Source: Undibacterium hunanense (GTDB lineage: Bacteria > Pseudomonadota > Gammaproteobacteria > Burkholderiales > Burkholderiaceae_D). Taken from it: a stretch of DNA of 64,000 nt. The position numbers were made by a program, and so were the translations under genes. The stretch spans positions 124,001 to 188,000 of the forward strand of contig NZ_JACOGF010000012.1 in the NCBI RefSeq assembly GCF_014284335.1, read 5' to 3'. Shown here piece by piece: positions 18,756-24,676 of the stretch (positions are counted from its first letter, which is position 1; the number at the start of each line of letters is the position of its first letter). The notes below the pieces were generated by a model. It saw only the letters and a list, made by a program, of their open reading frames with translations. It searched no databases and was not told where the DNA came from.

Positions 18756-18788
18756 AAAAACCCCGACGAGTTTCCTCACCGGGGTTTT
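18756..18788 (-). terminator. Terminator of the leader RNA upstream of rtcB1
   Basis: A leftward ACCCCG...CGGGGT stem with a 14-base loop containing GAGGAAACTC (itself a small stem) is followed by TTTTT. It lies between the mini-ORF leader and rtcB1, so it either ends the small RNA or the rtcA transcript, or acts as an attenuator for rtcB1. Confidence 0.8.
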
Positions 18789-18846
18789 CGAAAAAAACGA
18801 CCGGCTCGGGTAGGCTGTGCCTTAACCCCGAGCGTCGCGCACGGGG

Positions 18847-18885
18847 CTAAGAATCTTGATTGTTGTTAGCCGTATTCCGTGGCAT
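18847..18885 (-). CDS. Putative leader peptide MPRNTANNNQDS
   Basis: Twelve codons with a good ribosome-binding site (AAAGGA, six bases before the ATG) and a TAG stop right at the first leader stem. The peptide has four asparagines, three of them consecutive (AAC AAC AAT), as would fit a codon-responsive leader, though asparagine has no obvious link to rtcB. Too short for coding statistics; support comes from the ribosome-binding site and its position. Confidence 0.45.
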   Translation of the reverse strand: MPRNTANNNQDS

Positions 18886-18957
18886 GGTCGTTCCTTTCTT
18901 TGAATTGGGGTTGATGAAAAATCGAATTGCGAAATTACCGCAACCCGAAGGACTCCT

Positions 18958-18987
18958 ATTCTGCATGAAAAGAAATCGCTGTGTCAA
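18958..18987 (-). promoter_or_regulatory. Candidate sigma-70 promoter for the leader RNA/rtcB1
   Basis: Leftward TTGACA at 18987-18982 and CAGAAT at 18963-18958 are spaced 18 bases apart. The -35 is perfect and the -10 is four of six. It lies about 80 bases beyond the end of rtcA, so rtcB1 can be expressed independently of the sigma-54 operon. Confidence 0.55.
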
Positions 18988-19039
18988 TACAATTAATTCA
19001 GATCATGTTTTTTGCATTTTATGCTTTTTCATGATGCGA

Positions 19040-20074
19040 TCAACGTAACGAACGCATACTGCACAGGAAAGCTTTTTCCTGAACGGAGAATTCGGTGTGT
19101 ACCGGTAAAAATTTACTGATTACCCCAGCATTTGTCTTTGCATGGCCGGACACCTGACTGGTCGTAAAGCTGCCACCACCAGCCAGGGCAAACAACAGTA
19201 TGATCTGGTCTGCCAGATGCTCACCTACGGCGGCGCCGGACGCGACGTATTCACGCAGTTCCTGCACTGCTCTTTTGGCGACATTTTCTGCCTTGACTGC
19301 TTTTTCACCGAAACCACAAAACACCTCGGTAACATGTTGATGTTCGAGCGTAATCAGCAACACATTGCCTGGCCCCTGATCATTGCTCAGGCCACGGATC
19401 AACAACTGATCTTGTGACCAGCCCATGTCACTGCCCACGCATTGCAATTCGCGCTTGGCTACATCCGCAGGTACGCCGGCAATAAAACTTTCGGCATAGC
19501 CTTTGAGTCGTTCGCCACGTTCCAGAATATCCAGCTTTTTCAACTGTGCACAAGGTGTGACGCTGGCGATAATTTCACCACCGCCTGCCGGAAAAAATCC
19601 ATAACGTTTCAACTCAAAACTGACTTCGGCATCCATCTGTTGCAGCACACGGCCATAGGCCTTTTGCAAAAACTGCGCAGGCGGTGCCATGTCGTTATGG
19701 GTACCGCCCGTAATCTTGACAGTGCTTGCTGCATCGGCATACAGCAAGGCAGGCACCAGGGTCTGCAATACCAGGGTACAGCTACCTGCACTGCCGATGG
19801 CAAACTGGTAGTCGCCACCACGGATGGTAGATGGAATAAATTCCAGTGTCGTCGAACCCAATTGCGCGCCCGTCACCTGGGCACCACTGACGGCAGCCGC
19901 AGCCTGTACCGCTACCAGATGCTGGCGCAAGAGGCCAGGTTTGGAACGTCCGGCACGGATATTTACGATACGGAAAGGCTGACCGGTAATCATGGACAGG
20001 CTGAGAGAAGTGCGCAAAATCTGACCGCCACCTTCACCCAAAGAGCCATCCAGTTCTATCATTTTCTTATTCAT
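19040..20074 (-). CDS. rtcA: RNA 3'-terminal phosphate cyclase RtcA
   Basis: A 344-residue RtcA, which converts RNA 3'-phosphate to 2',3'-cyclic phosphate through an AMP intermediate, feeding RtcB. It has the N-terminal LDGSLGEGGGQILRTSL, GTHNDMAPPAQFLQKAYG, FFPAGGGEI, and the adenylylated-histidine motif AVGEHLADQIILLFALAGGG. I chose ATG 20074 (MNKKMIELDGS) over 20089 by alignment to the family. It is downstream of rtcB2 in the same direction, separated by a 178-base stretch with an inverted repeat. Confidence 0.92.
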   Translation of the reverse strand: MNKKMIELDGSLGEGGGQILRTSLSLSMITGQPFRIVNIRAGRSKPGLLRQHLVAVQAAAAVSGAQVTGAQLGSTTLEFIPSTIRGGDYQFAIGSAGSCTLVLQTLVPALLYADAASTVKITGGTHNDMAPPAQFLQKAYGRVLQQMDAEVSFELKRYGFFPAGGGEIIASVTPCAQLKKLDILERGERLKGYAESFIAGVPADVAKRELQCVGSDMGWSQDQLLIRGLSNDQGPGNVLLITLEHQHVTEVFCGFGEKAVKAENVAKRAVQELREYVASGAAVGEHLADQIILLFALAGGGSFTTSQVSGHAKTNAGVISKFLPVHTEFSVQEKAFLCSMRSLR

Positions 20075-20111
20075 TATTTTTATTTTCAAATCAAATCAAG
20101 TTCAAGACCAT

Positions 20112-20236
20112 TAACCACAGAGACACAGAGACACAGAGAAAAACAGAAGGGAACCATATCATTCGATATCTCGACAAACTGTTCCGACAGATAAGTTTTC
20201 TCTTGAATTTCTCGGTGTCTCTGTGCCTCTGTGTTG
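20112..20236. repeat. Inverted CACAGAG-type repeat between rtcB2 and rtcA
   Basis: TTAACCACAGAGACACAGAG at 20111-20130 and its near-complement ending at 20236 form arms of about 28 bases separated by about 65 bases. This resembles the widespread ACCACAGAGxCACAGAG repeat found between genes of many bacteria. In the operon transcript it would make a long hairpin between the two genes. Confidence 0.7.
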
Positions 20237-20252
20237 AGAGGTCTTGCTATTT

Positions 20253-21488
20253 TCACCCCTTAACGCACACAACCTGCTTCAATACGTGCACCACATCTAC
20301 CAATGCGCTTTGGGCCAGCATTACGGCGTCGATGTCTTTGTATGCCATAGGAATTTCATCAATCACATCGGCATCTTTACGGCATTCCACACCTTCGGTT
20401 GCGGCGATCTGATCGGCGACGGTATACAGTTTCTTGGCTGCAGTACGGCTCATGGTACGACCTGCACCGTGACTACAGCTATTGAAGCTTTCTTCATTCC
20501 CTTTACCACGCACGATAAAGCTTTTTGCCCCCATGGAACCAGGGATGATCCCCAGTTCACCGGCACGCGCAGACACTGCCCCTTTACGGGTTACCAGCAC
20601 ATCTTTACCGAAGTGATGTTCTTTCTGCACATAGTTATGATGACAGTTCACCGCTTCTACATGGGTTTCAAACGGCTTGCTGATCACGGTACGTACTGCA
20701 GCAATCAAATTCTGCATCATCACTTCACGGTTCAAACGGGCAAATTTCTGCGCCCATCCCACGGCTTCAATGTAATCATTGTAATGCTGGGTACCTTCCG
20801 GCAAATAAGCCAGATCCTGATCTGGCAGATTAATGAAATGGGTACGCATATCCTGCTTGGCCATTTCAATGAAATGGCTACCGATTGCATTACCTACACC
20901 ACGGGAACCGGAATGCAACATAAACCACACGGCATTCGCTTCATCCAGACATACTTCAACAAAGTGGTTACCGCTACCCAAGGTTCCCAGGTGACGGTAG
21001 TTATTGGTGTTTTTCAAACGCGGGGTTTTCAAACAAATTTCATCGAAACCCTCTTTCAATTGCGCCCAGGCTGCATCCACAGCACTTGGCGGGCTTTCCC
21101 ATGCACCTTTATCGCGGCCTTTGAAGCTACGGGTCTTGGGTGACATACCATGCGGTATGGCTTTTTCTATCGCTGTACGCAAAGGACCCAGGTTATCTGG
21201 CAAATCATTGGCGTGCAAAGTGGTTTTGGCAGCCATCATTCCGCAACCGATATCCACACCGACCGCAGCAGGGATCACTGCACCCAGGGTAGGAATCACG
21301 CTACCGATGGTGGACCCTTTACCCAAATGCACATCCGGCATCACGGCAATATGTTTGTAGATGAAAGGCATACGCGCAGTATTCGCCAATTGCTTTTTGG
21401 CTTCATCTTCAACCGGAACCCCTTTGGTCCACATTTTGATAGGACGACCATTTTCGTATTGCATTACATCGTAATCTTCGTGTTTCAT
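20253..21488 (-). CDS. rtcB: RNA-splicing ligase RtcB (copy 2, operon copy)
   Basis: A 411-residue RtcB of the E. coli-like type (MKHEDYDVMQYENGRPIKMWTKG at the start). All active-site motifs are present: MPDVHLGKGSTIGSVIPT, GVDIGCGM, GSGNHFVE, LHSGSRGVGN, NCHHNY, VTRKGAVSA and CSHGAGR. The start at 21488 follows AGAGA by about five bases; the open frame upstream runs through the Y-RNA 3' end and is noncoding. It sits immediately downstream of a Y RNA (33 bases) and upstream of rtcA, within the RtcR-controlled unit. Confidence 0.93.
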   Translation of the reverse strand: MKHEDYDVMQYENGRPIKMWTKGVPVEDEAKKQLANTARMPFIYKHIAVMPDVHLGKGSTIGSVIPTLGAVIPAAVGVDIGCGMMAAKTTLHANDLPDNLGPLRTAIEKAIPHGMSPKTRSFKGRDKGAWESPPSAVDAAWAQLKEGFDEICLKTPRLKNTNNYRHLGTLGSGNHFVEVCLDEANAVWFMLHSGSRGVGNAIGSHFIEMAKQDMRTHFINLPDQDLAYLPEGTQHYNDYIEAVGWAQKFARLNREVMMQNLIAAVRTVISKPFETHVEAVNCHHNYVQKEHHFGKDVLVTRKGAVSARAGELGIIPGSMGAKSFIVRGKGNEESFNSCSHGAGRTMSRTAAKKLYTVADQIAATEGVECRKDADVIDEIPMAYKDIDAVMLAQSALVDVVHVLKQVVCVKG

Positions 21489-21520
21489 ATTTTCTCTTTT
21501 TTCTTTTTTAAATTCAGGGT

Positions 21521-21658
21521 GGCGACAAGGGTTGATGAAACGTCTGTGGTTGCCCACAAGCGCTCTACCACTGAGCTACACGGAATCAATGACACCGTGA
21601 TGGGGATCGAACCCACGACATCTTCGTCCTTAGCGATGTAGTTTCATCAGCATTCGCC
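21521..21658 (-). ncRNA. yrlA: YrlA-like Y RNA with permuted tRNA-like domain (Y1)
   Basis: Read leftward, the ends pair in a two-part stem (GGCGA/TCGCC, then TGATGAAAC/GTTTCATCA) interrupted by an asymmetric internal loop with ATGC opposite CCCTTG, the kind of base stem bound by Ro60. Inside follow a hairpin ACATC/GATGT, a T arm (GTGGGTTCGATCCCCA), an acceptor-like stem CACGG/CCGTG closed by a loop, a perfect D arm (GTAGCTCAGTGGTAGAGC) and a TGTGG-GCAA-CCACA hairpin. T arm before D arm is a circular permutation of tRNA. This matches the YrlA class of bacterial Y RNAs, whose effector domain mimics tRNA. It lies directly upstream of rtcB2. Confidence 0.85.
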
Positions 21659-21705
21659 TAAACTTTTACTCACTGCACAAACTATTTCAGTTTCAATTAC
21701 TTGCT

Positions 21706-21830
21706 GCGACAAGGGAAGGCGAAACGGCACGGCCAGGAGTCTCTGTGAGGAGACAGTACCCAGGTTACACGAGACCGTTCACGCATCTCTTTCTCCACTT
21801 AGGACCGTTGAATGTTCACCAGCATTCGCG
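21706..21830 (-). ncRNA. YrlA-like Y RNA (Y2)
   Basis: The leftward RNA has the same base-stem motifs as Y1: GCGAATGCTGGTGAAC on the 5' side and GTTTCGCCTTCCCTTGTCGC on the 3' side, pairing as GCGA/TCGC and GGTGAA/TTTCGCC. The interior (about 85 nt) has GTCTC/GAGAC and ACGG/CCGT helices but no canonical TTCGA T loop, so its tRNA mimicry is degenerate or absent. Its 5' end is eight bases after the zinc-ribbon gene's stop. Confidence 0.7.
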
Positions 21831-21838
21831 TGAAAACT

Positions 21839-22213
21839 TCAATGTTCGTACTTTGCTGCCAGACCACTCAAATGGATTTCCCTGGCAAGCTTCTTTCTTT
21901 GTTGTTCCGTCTTTCTGCAAGATCGACATCGAACAGCTACGCTATTGATATTGCCCTGCATGATTTCATACCACCACTTCTGCTGCTTGCCTGTCCATAT
22001 CTGGGCACATCCACAATCACGACAATTAAAGGCATAGTCCACATAAAACAAGGGTAGCAAACTGTAAGTATTATTGTGTTTTAATATTTCACGATCAGCC
22101 ATAACCGCTCCGGCAGGTGTGGGCATTGCATAGATATCAAAACTTTCTTTCACAGGTATGCGGGCGCGCCGCTTTTCCATGATTTCTGCTCGTCTTTGTT
22201 TTCCACTTTTCAT
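21839..22213 (-). CDS. Small zinc-ribbon protein embedded in the Y-RNA cluster
   Basis: A 124-residue protein with a basic N-terminus (MKSGKQRRAEIMEKRRARIP) and a zinc ribbon formed by FNCRDCG and VRCRSCRK flanking WTGKQQKWWYEI. This is the layout of the probable zinc-ribbon family with the T-x-x-QQ-x-WW core. A basic C-terminal helix follows. Function is unknown. Its location between Y3 and Y2 RNAs, in the same direction as rsr and rtcB, suggests a role with RNA, which is inference. GTG 22216 is an alternative start; the ribosome-binding site is weak either way. Confidence 0.75.
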   Translation of the reverse strand: MKSGKQRRAEIMEKRRARIPVKESFDIYAMPTPAGAVMADREILKHNNTYSLLPLFYVDYAFNCRDCGCAQIWTGKQQKWWYEIMQGNINSVAVRCRSCRKTEQQRKKLAREIHLSGLAAKYEH

Positions 22214-22236
22214 CACGTCAGCACTGTTAAATAAAA

Positions 22237-22368
22237 CCCCGACAAGTGTTACCAGGACCTTCTAACCCATCCTTTCGGTGTGGCTCAGATTGGATTCGAA
22301 CCAAATAGAACTCACTTCATCAATCGACACGAGTTCTAATGCCTATGTAATCCTGATGGCATTCGGGT
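22237..22368 (-). ncRNA. YrlA-like Y RNA with T-arm-like domain (Y3)
   Basis: Leftward, the base stem is CCCGAATGCCATCAGGA at the 5' end against TCCTGGTAACACTTGTCGGG at the 3' end, with CCCGA/TCGGG and ATCAGGA/TCCTGGT pairing around the internal loop. The interior contains a perfect 7-base-pair stem AGAACTC/GAGTTCT, a canonical T arm (TTGGTTCGAATCCAA), and an acceptor-like CTGAGCC/GGGTTAG stem. No D arm is evident. It is the last unit of the repeated array and links the minimal units to the full YrlA form. Confidence 0.75.
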
Positions 22369-22379
22369 AAAACCATATT

Positions 22380-22458
22380 GAACAAGCGTAAGACAAAGAT
22401 CTGAAGTGACCGCTTCATTTTCGTAAAATGTAGTCACGTCTGCATTCTTACACTGTCC
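22380..22458 (-). ncRNA. Minimal Y-RNA-like unit 5
   Basis: Lower stem GGACAGTGTAAGA pairs with TCTTACGCTTGTTC through G-U pairs and one bulge. The 5' AATGCAGA and 3' AGATCTTTG form the internal loop. Upper stem CGTGAC/GTCACT follows, with loop ACTACATTTT at its start. No tRNA-like part. Confidence 0.65.
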
Positions 22459-22484
22459 AAAACCTTTACTACTTCAATTTCTTT

Positions 22485-22553
22485 GAATCGCCGAGTGACA
22501 AAAACTTCTGTGAACATTGCAAATTTAGTCACATGAGCATTCACACGGCATTC
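22485..22553 (-). ncRNA. Minimal Y-RNA-like unit 4
   Basis: Lower stem GAATGCCGTGTGA pairs with TCACTCGGCGATTC with one mismatch and one bulge. AATGCTCA opposes AGTTTTT in the internal loop. Upper stem TGTGA/TCACA. The conserved loop motif is changed to ACTAAAT. It is the shortest unit. Confidence 0.6.
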
Positions 22554-22579
22554 AAAAAACTACAGCAACGATATTTATT

Positions 22580-22651
22580 GAATATGGCATGACAAGGATT
22601 AAACGTGATAATCATCCCATATGTAATCACGTCAGCATTCATGCCGTATTC
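22580..22651 (-). ncRNA. Minimal Y-RNA-like unit 3
   Basis: Best-paired unit: lower stem GAATACGGCATGA/TCATGCCATATTC has 12 of 13 pairs, and upper stem ACGTGAT/ATCACGT is perfect. AATGCTG opposes TTAATCCTTG in the internal loop, identical in layout to full-length Y1. The apical loop begins TACATATGG. Confidence 0.7.
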
Positions 22652-22685
22652 AAAACCTGTACTGCGGCATTCAATTACGGCCTTG

Positions 22686-22758
22686 AGAAACACTGTACGA
22701 CAAGGTTTGCCTGCGATTGATTTGGATGTAATCGCCTGCGCATTCGTACTGCATTTAA
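22686..22758 (-). ncRNA. Minimal Y-RNA-like unit 2
   Basis: Lower stem AAATGCAGTACGA pairs with TCGTACAGTGTTT (one mismatch, one G-U). AATGCGCAG opposes AGGCAAACCTTG. Upper stem GCGATT/AATCGC is perfect, with ACATCCAAATC in the loop. Confidence 0.65.
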
Positions 22759-22786
22759 AACTCAACACCATGTTCAAATGGCCTTT

Positions 22787-22862
22787 GAAACACAGCATGA
22801 CAAAGATTAAAAGTGACTTTACTGTTTGGAGATGTAATCACATTTACATTCATGCTGCGTTC
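22787..22862 (-). ncRNA. Minimal Y-RNA-like unit 1
   Basis: Lower stem GAACGCAGCATGA pairs with TCATGCTGTGTTTC through one G-U. AATGTAA opposes TTAATCTTTG. Upper stem GTGA/TCAC is short and competes with ATGTAA/TTACAT. It is the first unit of the array in the direction of transcription. Confidence 0.6.
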
Positions 22863-22882
22863 AAAAACGTTTGTTACCTGGT

Positions 22883-22915
22883 CTGACGAAGCTTTTACAG
22901 CATGTGCTCCGTCAG
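22883..22915 (-). other. Hairpin ahead of the Y-RNA array
   Basis: Leftward CTGACGGAGC and GCTTCGTCAG pair over ten positions with one G-U and a 13-base loop. There is no T tract after it, so it looks like a processing or spacer structure rather than a terminator. Confidence 0.45.
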
Positions 22916-22925
22916 AGGTTCTCTA

Positions 22926-23088
22926 AGAACCTGTTTACGATCTGTAGCGAGCGTGCGTCAGCGGGGCAAGGGTAACTAAGTGCAGCGCAAAAAGCGGAAT
23001 GTACTCTAGTACATGAGCATTTTGAGCAGCACATGAGCCCCGCGTGGACTCTGATTGCGCTCGCGCAGTAAGATCGTGAACAGGTTCT
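22926..23088. repeat. Dispersed palindromic repeat abutting the rsr stop codon
   Basis: A 163-base element whose 18-base ends (AGAACCTGTTTACGATCT and complement, 17 of 18 matching) are inverted. The interior is GC-rich with GCGCTCGCGCAG and GTACTCTAGTAC segments and carries no ORF. This looks like a MITE-like, non-autonomous element. Its right end overlaps the rsr stop codon TAG (23087-23089), and it separates rsr from the Y-RNA array. Confidence 0.75.
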
Positions 23089-24651
23089 AAATATCGATTG
23101 CTTTTACTTCACCTACCCAATGCTCCGCACTCAACTGACCGGCAGCGAATGAGGCGATGATCTTGAAGACAGCATCAGAAAAACCACCAACATTCAATAC
23201 ATCATCTCTTTCGGCTGCCTGGCTAGTGCCATACGGCGCAATGTCTATACACATCAGCTTCGCTTGTGGATTGCGGTTTTTAAACGCATTCCATTCAACC
23301 ATGGTTGCCGTTGAACGGCTACGGCTTGCATCCATCCAAGATTCATTGTCAGACACAAAAATTACCAGGTCAGCCTTGGCATTTTCTTTGTTCAACTTCA
23401 CCAAAGGTGCGCTGCAATTGGTACCACCACCACCGATTGCTGCCAGTTTTTGCGCATTCGTCATCACGCTGTCACGTGGATTCAAATCGCATTTCACAAC
23501 CTGGTTTTCAAAAGGCAATACCAGCGTGGACGGATTCTTGCGTAACATCGCTGCAGCAACCAAAGCTGCCACGTCTATGCAACGTACTGCTGTCGTTGCA
23601 GAACCACGATGACCGCTGACTGGTGAAGACATGGAACCAGATACGTCCGCACACACCACGACTTTGCCAGCTATTTCTGGCACATTGCTCAGGGCAATTT
23701 CCATCGCATCCTGCAATGCATTCTTGATCGGCAACGGTACGCCTTCATTGGCGGCCTTGTATGCTGCCATCAACTGATAAGGAAACACCTTGGCTTTGGC
23801 AATTGCCCCGGCATTACGCAGTTTGTCGGCAATCAAGTCAACCATACCTGGCAATTCATACACGCCATGACGGCCAAAGGTATTCAGGTTCATACGCAAC
23901 ATCTGCCAACCCGCCTGGCGGGCGATTTGTGCCCGGTCTTCTGTCGTCAAATCCATCGCTGTCAGCATCTGGAAAGGCACATCCGGCAAAGCCAGGCTGC
24001 GGTCTTTCTTGTATGCTTCAAACGCTGCCACCACGGGCGGCAAAGCTTCGGCCTTGTATGGCTTGTCTATCAACCAGGCAAAGAAAGCTTCACGCCATGC
24101 TTCGACTGGTTTGGGGTGCACCATCTTCACCACGTCAGCCAAAGACGGTGTCGTACCTACGGCCGCTGCCAGCAATTCTTTTTCGCTAGCTGTGTTCAAC
24201 CAGTTTGTACCAGTTTCTTTGGACGTGAGCCCAAAGACTTGCGACCGATAGCACCGGAACGCAATATCTGCACAAAGTTCCGCAACATCTTGCCGTTGTT
24301 CATCACCCGTTTAAAGGTGCGTGGCAATTCAGTTGCATTGCGCATGGTCAGCGCAGCGACCAGCAAGGCCGGCATGTCTTTCATATAGCCACGTTCACGG
24401 CAATAGATCGCAGTCTGGGCGACAAACAGTGGTGATACTTCTTTTGTCAAATCCAGTACGGTTGCCAGTTGCGCTTCTGCACTTGCGTAGTAAGTCGCAT
24501 TCAGGCAACCGGTTGCTGCGTATTGCACCAGCTTGTGTTCAGGCGTGAACTTGTAAGCAGGTGCACCTGAAAAATTTGCTGTATCCGCCACTGGCAAAAA
24601 TGTGTTTGCCAGGGATGTTTTTAACGTTTGGAACAATTGAGTATTAACCAT
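23087..24651 (-). pseudogene. rsr: rsr, Ro60/TROVE-domain protein, frameshifted
   Basis: Together the two overlapping frames (24651 to 24196, then 24199 to 23087) encode a complete Rsr of about 520 residues. The N-terminal TROVE ring has YAATGCLNATYY, LFVAQTAIYCRERGYMKDMP and RTFKRVMNNGKMLRNFVQILRSG. The C-terminal vWA domain has VVCADVSGSMSSPVSG (MIDAS DxSxS), GGGTNCSAP and IFVSDNESW. The frames meet at GTACAAACTGG: one more A (or a -1 shift) gives the expected Q-N-W-L-N-T-A-S-E-K. No canonical slippery heptamer is visible, so mutation or read error is likely. Rsr binds Y RNAs and misfolded RNA. ATG 24651 fits the AGGAA site better than 24657. Confidence 0.9.
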
Positions 24652-24676
24652 TTTCATTTCCTAGTCTTTTTGTTTT

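Larger units (their letters stand above)
18756..18952 (-). ncRNA. Structured leader/small RNA with a 12-codon ORF upstream of rtcB1
   Basis: A transcript starting just after the -10 at 18958 would hold a mini-ORF (18847-18885), then mutually exclusive stems. The segment GCTCGGGG can pair back with CCCCGTGCGC (18826-18846) or forward with CCCGAGC (about 18804-18835). A terminator at 18756-18788 follows. This is the architecture of a translation-coupled attenuator. An independent small RNA is equally possible. I do not recognise a named family. Confidence 0.5.
22380..22862 (-). repeat. Tandem array of five Y-RNA-like stem-loops
   Basis: Five degenerate units occur leftward with 5' ends at 22862, 22758, 22651, 22553 and 22458, a period of 95-107 bases. 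Each has a GTTTT-type box, a lower stem, GAATG, an upper stem, a TACAT-type loop motif, and TTTGTC before the lower-stem partner. Stem bases vary but pairing is kept. The array continues into Y3. Each unit is listed separately. Confidence 0.8.

Noticed and set aside
21521..21658. Ordinary tRNA gene (D-arm and T-arm sequences present)
   Set aside because: The T arm precedes the D arm and no anticodon arm exists; the whole is enclosed by a Y-RNA-type stem.
22380..22862. CRISPR array
   Set aside because: Units are 70-80 nt, degenerate, structured and covary; there are no identical direct repeats with unique spacers and no cas genes.
22605..22886. Open frames on both strands through the array at 22.5-22.9 kb
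   Set aside because: Their sequence follows the RNA repeat units and shows no protein character; the covarying stems explain the conservation.
24190..24215. Programmed -1 frameshifting in rsr
   Set aside because: Not excluded, but there is no X-XXY-YYZ heptamer or obvious downstream structure; a base loss in the A run is simpler.
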